64,000 nt of DNA from Gp1-AA145 sp963757135 (GTDB lineage Bacteria > Acidobacteriota > Terriglobia > Terriglobales > Acidobacteriaceae). The translations under genes and the position numbers were made by a program. The notes under the pieces are model-generated. The model had not been told where the DNA came from, ran no database searches, and worked only from the letters and a program-made list of their open reading frames with translations. The stretch is from the NCBI GenBank assembly GCA_963757135.1, contig CAVWQE010000008.1, positions 186,001 to 250,000 on the forward strand. The letters are read 5' to 3'. Every line of letters starts with the position of its first letter. Positions within the stretch are counted from its first letter, which is position 1. Positions 17,614-25,335 of this stretch are shown piece by piece.

Positions 17614-18636
17614 TCAAGAGGCTTTCACTCCTACTGCAAAAATCCACCATCGCGGATTCGGGTTCGCGGTCGTGTTCGCAGCCGTGGCCGTAATGTTTCC
17701 AGCCGTGGCGACCTGCTGATCTTGCACCAGGGGATTGCCAACACCAGACTCAGCGGTAAACCCGGCGCCCGGTGTGAGGGCATTGGTTGTACCCGGGAAT
17801 CCACCTCCCGAATCGGCAGCGAATGCCACGGAATACACCAGATCTCCGGCATTGGCAGCAATCGGTGCTGGTGTCTGCAAAGCGTTTCCGGTGTTACCGT
17901 CCGGACTCGCAACTGGGCTGTACGACGGGCTTGCCGGATCTGCGCCGTCGTACGCTGAGACACACAAACGCCACGCAACTGGCGACGCTGACGAAAGCGT
18001 GGCTTTAATAACAATCTGTCCACTTGCGGTGTTCATCCCGGAGAACACCTGCACCTTCATTCCGCTCCATGGATATGGCCCACTCGGAAGGGACTGAATA
18101 TTGGCGCCGGTTAGCGAGGGAGTGCCCGTTCCTCCCCACTGGAGAGTGACCAGAAGGAGTTCGCCTCCCTGCAGCGTGAGCGGCGGGGCCTGAATGGATG
18201 TACCACCTCCCGCAGAGCCAATTGCGGTCTGGACGTGGCTCACCGGGGAAAAATAAGTGAAGAACGAATTCTGTGGCAGGGTCCCGGAGAAATCAGTGCC
18301 ATGTTGCCCTGTATATTTGGCCGTCACATTTACTGGTTGTGCGGTTGGATAAGCCGGCGTTACCGCCATCATTGTGCTGGTATCGATCACGGTGACCTGG
18401 GTGGCGTTGACTGTCGGATCGGGGGAACTTCCGAAGGTGACAGTCGGATTACCGGCGAATGCCGCTCCCGGACTGGTGATCACAACCTGCGTTCCTCCGG
18501 TAGTGGGACCAGAGTTCGGAGAAATTGCAAGTTGCGCCACCGGAGGATCGGGCTTCGACAGGCAACCAACGAAGCCCACGAGCGCGATTATGCCCAACAA
18601 CAAGATGGGCGCCAGAAGCACAAAAGAATCAATCAT
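17614..18636 (-). CDS. Membrane-anchored IPT/TIG-domain protein 2
   Basis: 340 residues from the ATG at 18636, eight bases after GGAG; the in-frame TTG two codons earlier is only two bases from that site. The anchor FVLLAPILLLGIIALVGFVG ends in Cys25 and is nearly identical to that of the neighbouring paralogue. An IPT/TIG domain follows (ISPNSGPTTGGTQVVITSPG). The C-terminal domain has SAYDGADPASPSYSPV and RWWIFAVGV. In its paralogue the matching block is TVYDNVNASSPMYAPN. The gene lies 45 bases upstream of its paralogue and 30 bases downstream of the 904-residue protein gene, so the three are probably co-transcribed. Function is not known; adhesion or binding is only a guess from the fold. 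Confidence 0.75.
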   Translation of the reverse strand: MIDSFVLLAPILLLGIIALVGFVGCLSKPDPPVAQLAISPNSGPTTGGTQVVITSPGAAFAGNPTVTFGSSPDPTVNATQVTVIDTSTMMAVTPAYPTAQPVNVTAKYTGQHGTDFSGTLPQNSFFTYFSPVSHVQTAIGSAGGGTSIQAPPLTLQGGELLLVTLQWGGTGTPSLTGANIQSLPSGPYPWSGMKVQVFSGMNTASGQIVIKATLSSASPVAWRLCVSAYDGADPASPSYSPVASPDGNTGNALQTPAPIAANAGDLVYSVAFAADSGGGFPGTTNALTPGAGFTAESGVGNPLVQDQQVATAGNITATAANTTANPNPRWWIFAVGVKAS

Positions 18637-18666
18637 TGCCAAGTCTCCAGGAAGTGCCTCTCTCGT

Positions 18667-21381
18667 TTAGCGCGCTGCAGTCTTCTTCTTCGAATTTGTT
18701 GGCGGATGCTCGCCCTCATGGTCTCCATACGCAATGGCGGTGATCATCCCGGACGCGTCCACGGAAACAATTGTGGGCCAGATTTCCACTCCATATCCGG
18801 AACTGATTTCGCGATTGCCATCGGTAACCAGTGCATCAGAGAAACCATTCTCCGCGGCCACACTCCGCGCAAGATCAGGGGAGTCGCCATCATTGACTGC
18901 AAGCACGATAGAGGCGTTATTCTTCGCAGCGTGCAGCCTGCGGACGACGTCGATGCTCACGCGCGATGCGGCCTTCCAAAACACCGGCGTGACCGTCTGG
19001 CCGCGGAGTTTGCTCAGCGGCATCTCGCGGCCGGGAGCGATCTCGTAAAGAAAATTGGGGGCGGGCTGTCCAACTCTTGCGTTCAGGCGCGGCACCGTAA
19101 TGCGAACAGAATTGCCGGAAACCAAATACTTGCTCAGTGCGGCTTCGAGTTCTTTCAACTCAGGCGCGCCTTCTTCTTGCCACACGACAATTCCTCGTGG
19201 GTTCACGATAACCGTCAGTGGACGCCTTGCTGATTTCAGTCCCAGGATCGTTTGCCATGATGCATCTAAGTCCTCCGCATAAATGACCCCAGGTGTATAG
19301 CGAAGTTTTCGTAACTCATCACCCGGAACAACCGCGATCACCGCCGCAGGCGCATCCGTTTTTTTGCTGCGGTTCAGGGCCTGAATCAGCATGTCCATCT
19401 GACCGGCCGTCTTAGCATCGGCAAAATGAACCACAAGATTTGGAACGCCGCTGCCGCGCTGGGAGGTTTGTGCCGACATATGGCCGCTTACCCTGACATG
19501 TCCGTCAGCCCCGGCCTGAGTCAGCGCAATCATCGGTGCGGCACTCCTCTGGAGTGCCACGGCACCCGCTAGAACAACCGGAAAACGTGTGAAACCGCAC
19601 GAGGTCGCACTCACCGGCTCCGGAACTACAGGTCCAAAGTTAGACAATCGCGTTCCCCGTACTGTCAAACACAGGGGCGTATAGCCTGTTACCGTATTGC
19701 TTGCCATGGCCATTACTTCGGTCGCGCTGGGGCCCGAAGCAAGCAGAACAAATCTGTCCGGATCAACATGAAATGGGTTGGTCTGGCCCAGATAACGCCA
19801 TTCGTATTGATCGATAGTCCCGCCGGGGATCCAGGATTTGAGCGCAGAATAGTCAGGCCCTTGCCCGAACACGTTGACGGTACTCGTTGCCTTCACGCTG
19901 GCGGGAATTTGCTCAAATTCGACATTGGGCGCTGGCCAGTCAAACAGCAGCACAGAGCCGTGAAGGATTACGCCTGCGGGTTGGATCTCAACCGAGGTGT
20001 AGATCAGGAACACTTTTTGAATCGAAGGCGGCGGAGTCCCGTCCGAGGGAGTTAGTTGCGCGGAGAGGTAGTCCCCAAGATTCGCGTCAGCGTCGGTCAT
20101 CTGGCGAATGTTGGATTGTAGGTCGCCCGGCTGAGGATTTGGCGAATTCAGTATGGCGTTCACCTGCGCGGTAATCTGGTCCGTAATCCTTCCCGAAAAT
20201 GCTCCCACGATCTGATCTTTGATCCAGCCACCGATGCCGGAGTCGGTGAAGTCCACAGAAACGCCCAGCAGTGCGAGTTCGGCCGCATTCAGCCCGCCTT
20301 CCCCAGTGGCGATCAGATTCAGTGTGAAGGAAACTCGCGTGGTGAAATTGAAACTCGGGAAGCGGTCCTTGCTGGAATGTGCATGCGCCTGAATCGTCAG
20401 AACGATGGCACCGGGCTGCAGGTCCAAACTCGGAGGACTGGTCAGAGAAATCGTGTAAGTTGTGGTGCCCCAGACCGCCACATGGACGTTGAAGGGTTGA
20501 AACTGAGTGAAACTGCTGATCGTATTTCTGAACAGCGAAATAATGAAATCACGTCCAATGCAGAATCCGAAATCATCGTCGGCAGCGAGAAAGACATTGT
20601 TCACGCTGGCGATTGTGGACGCGGGGGTGTGGCTGAACATGTCGAGTAACACCGCGATTGCATTCGGCAAAGTCTTCAGCTGCACGTCGGCAATACTGGA
20701 TGGAAGCATCACGCTCGAGGGCAGAAAGCTGGTACGCAGCCCGTTCTGAATGCAGAGGCTGATGCCCGCAAGGTCCTCCGGGCTGAGCGTCTCGCTGGTG
20801 TACGTCGGGGTAAACGTGATGGTGGCGTCTTCCGCTTTGAAGTTGATATCGAGAACATGGACTCTCCCGGCCGCGATTTTGCTCACAGGCGCCGTAATGA
20901 CAAGATCGCCTCGCATAAACTGGGCGAGTGGTGCAGTGTCCTTATCGGGAAAGAAGCGGGCCATCACATTCATTCGTGCGCTGAGGTTCGCGCCTGAAGT
21001 TCCGACCGTTGGCGGAAATAGTTGTAGTTGGGCGACACCCTGGATGTGGCTCGGGGGTGGCGGCGCAATTACTGCTCCCAGAAGATCGGGATTGAGCAGC
21101 GCGCCTACTCTCGAGAAATTTGCATCACTCAGTGCGCCCGGCCCGGGGAATGGATTCGGGCTGCCGATACGTTGCTGGTCGGCAATTGCGTCTCCGAAAG
21201 CATCAACCACGCCCACCGCGGTGGGCCAGCCCGGCCTGCTTGGGTGCGGATTATCGTCCACGCGCACCGAAATCGAGTGTAGGAAGCGCTCGCATTGGTG
21301 CATGGCCGCCAATATGCGGTTCACGGCTGGAAGAGAGAATTCCGCTACGACGTCGAAATCGCCGGTAAGATTGTTTGCCAT
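18667..21381 (-). CDS. 904-residue protein with two thioredoxin-fold-like C-terminal domains
   Basis: No signal peptide: it starts ANNLTGDFDVVAEFSLPAVN. The first ~580 residues alternate beta strands and amphipathic helices and might be a lipid-binding tubular (TULIP-like) fold, but that is a guess. Residues ~625-760 and ~763-895 look like two thioredoxin-fold domains. The second begins ARVGQPAPNF, as in AhpC/TlpA proteins, and keeps the cis-Pro region (VEIWPTIVSVDASG). Where TlpA has WCxxC, this protein has FWKAASRVS, so it has no redox-active cysteines. The end is Lys-rich (NSKKKTAAR). AAGAGGTG precedes the start. It lies between the lgt-like gene and two IPT/TIG genes and is probably co-transcribed with them. 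Confidence 0.65.
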   Translation of the reverse strand: MANNLTGDFDVVAEFSLPAVNRILAAMHQCERFLHSISVRVDDNPHPSRPGWPTAVGVVDAFGDAIADQQRIGSPNPFPGPGALSDANFSRVGALLNPDLLGAVIAPPPPSHIQGVAQLQLFPPTVGTSGANLSARMNVMARFFPDKDTAPLAQFMRGDLVITAPVSKIAAGRVHVLDINFKAEDATITFTPTYTSETLSPEDLAGISLCIQNGLRTSFLPSSVMLPSSIADVQLKTLPNAIAVLLDMFSHTPASTIASVNNVFLAADDDFGFCIGRDFIISLFRNTISSFTQFQPFNVHVAVWGTTTYTISLTSPPSLDLQPGAIVLTIQAHAHSSKDRFPSFNFTTRVSFTLNLIATGEGGLNAAELALLGVSVDFTDSGIGGWIKDQIVGAFSGRITDQITAQVNAILNSPNPQPGDLQSNIRQMTDADANLGDYLSAQLTPSDGTPPPSIQKVFLIYTSVEIQPAGVILHGSVLLFDWPAPNVEFEQIPASVKATSTVNVFGQGPDYSALKSWIPGGTIDQYEWRYLGQTNPFHVDPDRFVLLASGPSATEVMAMASNTVTGYTPLCLTVRGTRLSNFGPVVPEPVSATSCGFTRFPVVLAGAVALQRSAAPMIALTQAGADGHVRVSGHMSAQTSQRGSGVPNLVVHFADAKTAGQMDMLIQALNRSKKTDAPAAVIAVVPGDELRKLRYTPGVIYAEDLDASWQTILGLKSARRPLTVIVNPRGIVVWQEEGAPELKELEAALSKYLVSGNSVRITVPRLNARVGQPAPNFLYEIAPGREMPLSKLRGQTVTPVFWKAASRVSIDVVRRLHAAKNNASIVLAVNDGDSPDLARSVAAENGFSDALVTDGNREISSGYGVEIWPTIVSVDASGMITAIAYGDHEGEHPPTNSKKKTAAR

Positions 21382-21455
21382 TCACAACACCTCTTAAAAA
21401 ATTTCAATCGAACTTGAACCGCAACTGTTGGATTAGTGATCTCGGACTTAAATGT

Positions 21456-22193
21456 TTAGTGCGGCCAGCAGAGCGTCAGGGTGACAAAAGATATGGCGAA
21501 TGCAAAAACGGAGACCGCATGCGCGATTCGGAACACCCCCGATTCCGGCTCCCGCTCACGCGCGAACTCCATGATGAATCGTGCGCTGGAATATCCCAGC
21601 GTTACAAATAGAAATAGAGCACCAGGAAAAGGCGCCCGGCGCCAGACGAAGGCGGCAGAAATCAACAGCACGGCAGCACACATTGCTTCAAGAACCTGAG
21701 TAGGAACCCGCTTTTCCCAGACACCACGGGAGTTTGGCAAATAAACGCTGAACCATGAGTTCGACGCGCGCCCTCCGCAACATCCGTTCAGTAGGCATCC
21801 GATGCGTGCGAAAATCATTCCGATACAGATGGTGAAGGAACTGACATCCCAGAATTGGCCAAAGTTCAGATGCCATGCGTGTAGGAGCGGGATAGAGCAC
21901 AGCAGCATCGGTGGCAAGCCGCCGTACATCACCAGCCCGCCGTCGCCACGCTTCCAAATGCGGCCAGGATCGCTTCGATAAACCTTCCAGTTCAGCGCGA
22001 CATATAGCAGGCGTGCGCCCGTAAGAGCTGGAATGATGAGAATCAAGATGGCGAAATAACTACGGAGTGGATCGATGCCGGCGATATGGGCAGCGACGTT
22101 TCCGGCCAGCACACCGAAGACCAAGCCAAGATAGAGCATTGCCGGGTAGCTCCAGATCGTAAGCTGTCCCCAGCGAAAGAGTACAGGTCGCAT
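21456..22193 (-). CDS. lgt: Prolipoprotein diacylglyceryl transferase-like membrane protein
   Basis: 245 residues with about seven hydrophobic helices. Lgt transfers diacylglycerol from phosphatidylglycerol to the lipobox cysteine of prolipoproteins in the inner membrane. Recognisable blocks are GGLVMYGGLPP (the HGG/YGG loop), the Lgt signature ARIGCLLNGCCGGR near residue 130, a VPTQVLEA loop and a C-terminal SSARFIMEFARERE. These are standard for the Cys-containing subgroup of the family. It starts three bases after the lspA-like stop, which implies translational linkage. A separate housekeeping lgt is likely elsewhere in the genome, since this pair sits with surface-protein genes. Whether it is active cannot be judged from motifs. 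Confidence 0.85.
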   Translation of the reverse strand: MRPVLFRWGQLTIWSYPAMLYLGLVFGVLAGNVAAHIAGIDPLRSYFAILILIIPALTGARLLYVALNWKVYRSDPGRIWKRGDGGLVMYGGLPPMLLCSIPLLHAWHLNFGQFWDVSSFTICIGMIFARIGCLLNGCCGGRASNSWFSVYLPNSRGVWEKRVPTQVLEAMCAAVLLISAAFVWRRAPFPGALFLFVTLGYSSARFIMEFAREREPESGVFRIAHAVSVFAFAISFVTLTLCWPH

Positions 22194-22196
22194 ATG

Positions 22197-22610
22197 TCAA
22201 TACCAGAATGCTGCGATAAGTCCTCCGACAATCCCAATGTCGGCGAGGTTGAAGACAGGCCACCAACCGAGGTCAATGAAGTCCACTACGTACCGGTGGC
22301 GCAAGATGTCGGTGAGATTGCCTGCAGCTCCGCCTAATGCGCAGCCAAGCCCGACAAGTTCAATGGGATGCTGGAACCAGGTTCCAGAAGAGCGAAGCCA
22401 CAGTACTGAGGTCAACGCGCCGAGCCAGATCAGAATCAGCGCAGCCCGTCCTACTGTGCGACTGTAAAATTCCTTGCGATGGGCGACATGCCTGATCTGG
22501 AGAAATCTGCCGCACGTGACAGAGCTATGGAGCCGGCTGGCTTGCACTGCCTTTTTTGCCGACTGGTCGAGAAGAAACAGCAGGCTGCCGGAAACAAGCA
22601 GTTCAAACAA
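22197..22610 (-). CDS. lspA: Signal peptidase II-like protein
   Basis: 137 residues, rather short for LspA (usually ~160). Start is a TTG at 22610 with GGAG seven bases upstream. LspA is the membrane aspartyl protease that cleaves lipoproteins before the acylated cysteine. Family blocks seen are LLDQSAKKAV in helix 1, GGAAGNLTDI (the catalytic Asp of the GNxxDR motif, with Ile replacing the usual Arg) and VVDFIDLGWWPVFNLADIGI, which carries the second catalytic Asp. It is first in the minus-strand run. Its start lies only 56 bases from the left target duplication of an inserted ISNCY-type element, so its native promoter may be displaced or replaced. Confidence 0.85.
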   Translation of the reverse strand: MFELLVSGSLLFLLDQSAKKAVQASRLHSSVTCGRFLQIRHVAHRKEFYSRTVGRAALILIWLGALTSVLWLRSSGTWFQHPIELVGLGCALGGAAGNLTDILRHRYVVDFIDLGWWPVFNLADIGIVGGLIAAFWY

Positions 22611-22665
22611 CGAATCACTCCACTGGGAAAGCGTGCCCTGTTTACATTAATTGGGAGTTGCTGTC

Positions 22666-22683
22666 AAGATTGTGTACTCGTCC
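22666..22683. repeat. Left 18-bp target duplication of ISNCY-like element
   Basis: AAGATTGTGTACTCGTCC is identical to 24126-24143 and abuts the left end of the ISNCY-type element. The first seven bases are host flank including GATTG. The last eleven are the left terminus of the IS481-like element. The ISNCY-type element therefore jumped into the end of the IS481-like element. Confidence 0.85.
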
Positions 22684-22687
22684 TGTC

Positions 22688-22735
22688 GTTAGCACATGAT
22701 ATGTCCGGTTGAGATAGCACGTGATATGTCCGCTT
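22688..22735 (+). repeat. Left-end double repeat of ISNCY-like element
   Basis: Copies at 22688-22710 and 22713-22735 share TAGCAC(A/G)TGATATGTCCG at a 25-bp period. The inverted partners are at 24076-24098 and 24101-24124. These are probable transposase binding sites. Confidence 0.75.
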
Positions 22736-22759
22736 TTCAGGCGGTGAGGGTAAGAGACC

Positions 22760-24097
22760 ATGCGAAGCATGGTTTCTTACTCGAAGGCCGCGATGGAGCG
22801 GGCAATGAAAGTACAGGAAGTAATCTTGCGGGCGATGGCGAAACGGATCACGTGGTGGCAGGCAGCGGAGATCATGGGTATTAGCGATCGGCACATGCGT
22901 CGTTGGCGGGAGCGCTACGAAGAGTTCGGCTATGACGGGCTGTTCGATCGACGGCGGGGGAAGCCCTCTCCCCAGCGAGTCCCCATGGCCCTAGTGGAGC
23001 AGATTCTGGGACTCTACCGGGAGAAGTATTTCGATCTGAACGTGCGACATTTTCATGAGAAGCTGAGGGCCGAGCACCACATTGAACTGAGCTACAGCTG
23101 GGTGAAACTGGCCTTGCAAGGAGCCGGACTGGTAGAGCGAGGGCGGCAACGCGGGGTGCATCGCAAACGCCGACCGCGGCGTCCGCTGCCGGGTATGCTG
23201 CTGCACATCGATGGCAGCCGGCATCGCTGGTTCCAAGATGAGCGCTGGTATGACCTGATTGTCATTCTGGACGATGCCAGCAGCGAGATCTATTACGCGC
23301 AGTTAGTGGAAGAGGAATCGACGCTGACTGTAATGGCCGGGCTGAAGGAAGTAATCGAGCGCAAAGGCGTGTTCTGCGCCTTGTACAGCGACCGCGGCAG
23401 CCATTTTTGGTTAACGCCCAAGGTGGGGGGACGGGTCGATCCTCATCGCTTGACGCAAGTGGGACGAGCGCTACGCGAGTTGGGAGTACAGATGATTCCG
23501 GCCTACTCGCCGCAGGCCCGGGGGCGCAGTGAACGTAACTTTGGCACCTGGCAAGGGCGGCTGCCGCAAGAGCTGCGGCTGCATGGGATCCGCACTCTGG
23601 AAGATGCTAATGCTTTTCTCCGAGAACACTACATCGCCGAGTTCAATCGCCGTTTTCAGGTGCGGGCGCCGCAATCGGGCAGCGCATTTGTTCCCCGGCG
23701 CAGCCGGGATCTGGATCTCATCTTCTCGCTGCAGTTCGAGCGCACGGTGAATCGGGACAACACGGTCAGCTTTCAGAACCTCAGCTTGCAGATCGAAGCG
23801 GTGCGTTGGCGAGCCAGCCTGGCTGGCTGCACGGTGACTTTGCATCAGCATTTGGATGGATCGATCAGCCTGACGCACGGACCGCATCGGCTGGGCCGAT
23901 ACAGCGCACAAGGTGAGACCTGGGCGGCAGATAAAACGCCGCCGCGACGGGCTGTGGAAAAGACGCGGGGTGGAAAAGTCAAAAACCCGACTTTCCCACC
24001 CCGCTTGGAAATCCCGCAAAAACCGCGGGATTCCCACTTTCCCACAGCCCCGACTGCTGCTGGTTCATTAACTCAAACCGGACATGTCACCTGCTAA
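22760..24097 (+). CDS. ISNCY-family DDE transposase
   Basis: 445 residues. The N-terminal helix-turn-helix region (TWWQAAEIMGISDRHMRRWR, then a DGLFDRRRGKPS linker) is typical of this family. The rve-type catalytic core has D151 in LLHIDGSRHRWF, D211 in ALYSDRGSHF and E258 in ARGRSERNFG. The spacing and the motif SPQARGRSERNFGTWQGRL match ISNCY/IS1202 transposases, and the length is normal. The start could also be the ATG at 22772. The last codons overlap the right-end repeats, so the stop lies inside the terminal structure. No frameshift or internal stop is present, so the enzyme is probably functional. Confidence 0.9.
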   Translation: MRSMVSYSKAAMERAMKVQEVILRAMAKRITWWQAAEIMGISDRHMRRWRERYEEFGYDGLFDRRRGKPSPQRVPMALVEQILGLYREKYFDLNVRHFHEKLRAEHHIELSYSWVKLALQGAGLVERGRQRGVHRKRRPRRPLPGMLLHIDGSRHRWFQDERWYDLIVILDDASSEIYYAQLVEEESTLTVMAGLKEVIERKGVFCALYSDRGSHFWLTPKVGGRVDPHRLTQVGRALRELGVQMIPAYSPQARGRSERNFGTWQGRLPQELRLHGIRTLEDANAFLREHYIAEFNRRFQVRAPQSGSAFVPRRSRDLDLIFSLQFERTVNRDNTVSFQNLSLQIEAVRWRASLAGCTVTLHQHLDGSISLTHGPHRLGRYSAQGETWAADKTPPRRAVEKTRGGKVKNPTFPPRLEIPQKPRDSHFPTAPTAAGSLTQTGHVTC

Positions 24098-24124
24098 CAA
24101 AACCGGACATTTTAACTTGCTAAC
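24076..24124 (-). repeat. Right-end double repeat of ISNCY-like element
   Basis: Inverted copies at 24076-24098 and 24101-24124 of the left-end unit, again at a 25-bp period with an AACCGGACAT core. The transposase stop codon (24095-24097) lies in the inner copy. Confidence 0.75.
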
Positions 24125-24125
24125 A

Positions 24126-24143
24126 AAGATTGTGTACTCGTCC
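24126..24143. repeat. Right 18-bp target duplication of ISNCY-like element
   Basis: Identical to 22666-22683. It contains GATTG (24128-24132), the IS481-like element's own target duplication, followed by the first eleven bases of that element (24133-24143). Confidence 0.85.
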
Positions 24144-24162
24144 AGTAGATGGGTGACACTTT

Positions 24163-25161
24163 TCATTCCTTTCGTTGGGATGAGAACTGGTGCAGGAACT
24201 GGTGCGGAGTTAAGTAGCCGAGGGCCTGATGAGGGCGGACGGTGTTGTAGATTCTTTCCCAGGCCCGCAGCTCGCGATTGAGTTTTTTCATTTCCAGGGA
24301 ACACGAGGTGACCTGGTAAAACTCCTCGGTGTGGGTGCGGTTGGCGCGTTCGACGGCGCCGTTCAGTTTGGGGGAGCGGGGCGGCAGCACGAACAGATGC
24401 AGGCCCCGCTGCTGGCAGGCCTGTTCGAACTGGGCGGCGAACTCGCTTCCGCCGTCGACCTGCACCGCGCGAATGGGAAAGGGCATGCGGTGCTGCAAGG
24501 TGTCGAGGAACTGGGTGGCGGTTTGAGCGGTGGCGCGAGTGTGCGCCTGCACCACATCCCAACGCGAAACCACATCGCGAGCGGTGAATTGTTTGAAGAC
24601 CACGCCGGGAATGGGACGCACGTCCAGGGTATCGACTTCGACCAGGTCGCCGGGCGCCAACACCGCGTACTGCCTGGGTTTGCGCACGGCGTAGGGACGC
24701 GGCCGCAGGGCGCGGCGCGATCCCGGAACTCCCGTACGCGGTGGTTCGACCAGTCGGCCTTGCTGCTTGAGCCGAGTGAGAATGCGGCCCACCATGGAAA
24801 CCGAAATCGCCACCTGCTGGCGGCGCAGCAGAACCGCCAATTTGTCTTTCCCCCAACGGGGAAACTGCCACCGCAACGTCAACACCTTTTCTTCTAAGGG
24901 AAAAGCCCACGTCGGCTGACGGCACTGGCGAGGGCGATGGCTGCGTTCCTCCAGTGTAGTCAAATCGTACGGATCATAACGGCCTTGCCAGCGATAAAAC
25001 GTCTGCCGGCTGATGCCGAAGTGACGGCAGGTGTGGGCGATGTTATTGCAGCGCCGATAGAAATCCATCCACGAGAGCCGCACTCGAGCTGCGCGGCTCA
25101 GCTCCACCCCGATTCCGGCCAGCCGGCCCGATCCCGGCGGTTTCCCCTTCCGAATTTGCAT
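24163..25161 (-). CDS. IS481-family transposase
   Basis: 332 residues. An N-terminal helix-turn-helix (NIAHTCRHFGISRQTFYRWQ, residues ~40-59) is followed by a second HTH-like region, then the integrase core. Catalytic residues are D177 in DLVEVDTLDV, D236 in RAVQVDGGSEF and E271 in KLNGAVERANRTHTEEFY. The C-terminal YNTVRPHQALGYLTPHQFL is the signature ending of these enzymes. It is full length and unbroken. The start codon at 25161 lies three bases downstream of a 7-bp hairpin inside the element, and no ribosome binding site is visible, so translation may be restrained. Confidence 0.9.
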   Translation of the reverse strand: MQIRKGKPPGSGRLAGIGVELSRAARVRLSWMDFYRRCNNIAHTCRHFGISRQTFYRWQGRYDPYDLTTLEERSHRPRQCRQPTWAFPLEEKVLTLRWQFPRWGKDKLAVLLRRQQVAISVSMVGRILTRLKQQGRLVEPPRTGVPGSRRALRPRPYAVRKPRQYAVLAPGDLVEVDTLDVRPIPGVVFKQFTARDVVSRWDVVQAHTRATAQTATQFLDTLQHRMPFPIRAVQVDGGSEFAAQFEQACQQRGLHLFVLPPRSPKLNGAVERANRTHTEEFYQVTSCSLEMKKLNRELRAWERIYNTVRPHQALGYLTPHQFLHQFSSQRKE

Positions 25162-25164
25162 TTT

Positions 25165-25183
25165 GACACTCTATTCGAGTGTC
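25165..25183 (-). promoter_or_regulatory. Hairpin upstream of the IS481-type transposase start
   Basis: GACACTC (25165-25171) pairs with GAGTGTC (25177-25183) across a 5-base loop. In the transposase mRNA it ends three bases before the AUG and covers the place where a ribosome binding site should be. Comparable hairpins in other IS elements block translation of read-through transcripts. Confidence 0.5.
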
Positions 25184-25335
25184 ACTAATCATTCTGAACG
25201 AGAACAGATTGTTGTAGCGGTATCTTCCGCCGAAACCATCATCGCCGCCAGTATCATGGCGGGCGTAAAACACGGCAACCTCCGCAATTTCGTGATTTTG
25301 CAGCCCGCGGCCGAGGACCTGCATCGTACAAGACC

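Larger units (their letters stand above)
22684..24125 (+). mobile_element. ISNCY/IS1202-like insertion sequence, 1442 bp
   Basis: Boundaries are set by the 18-bp direct repeats on both sides (22666-22683 and 24126-24143). Both ends begin TGT: TGTCGTTAGCAC on the left and, reverse complemented, TGTTAGCAAGTT on the right. Each end carries two 23-24-bp copies of a sequence with core GTTAGCA...ATGTCCGGTT at a 25-bp period. The single gene inside is an ISNCY-type DDE transposase. Long target duplications are a known trait of the IS1202 group. The element appears complete and intact. Confidence 0.85.
24133..25206 (-). mobile_element. IS481-like insertion sequence, 1074 bp
   Basis: The left end starts TGTACTCGTCCAG and the right end, reverse complemented, starts TGTTCTCGTTCAG. 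Both reach GTGACACT after about 20 bases, giving imperfect 28-29-bp inverted repeats with the TGT ends usual for this family. GATTG flanks the element at 24128-24132 and 25207-25211 as a 5-bp target duplication. The element encodes one intact transposase on the minus strand. A further 11-bp stub of its left end remains at 22673-22683, made by the later insertion. Confidence 0.85.

Noticed and set aside
18235..19233. Long plus-strand open frame (332 codons) across the 904-aa and IPT/TIG genes
   Set aside because: It runs antisense to two well-supported genes, its protein is Arg/His/Cys-rich without any motif, and it has no ribosome binding site.
22666..24143. The 18-bp direct repeats as phage or integron attachment sites
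   Set aside because: They abut the inverted ends of a transposase-bearing element and contain an IS481-type terminus, so a target duplication explains them fully.
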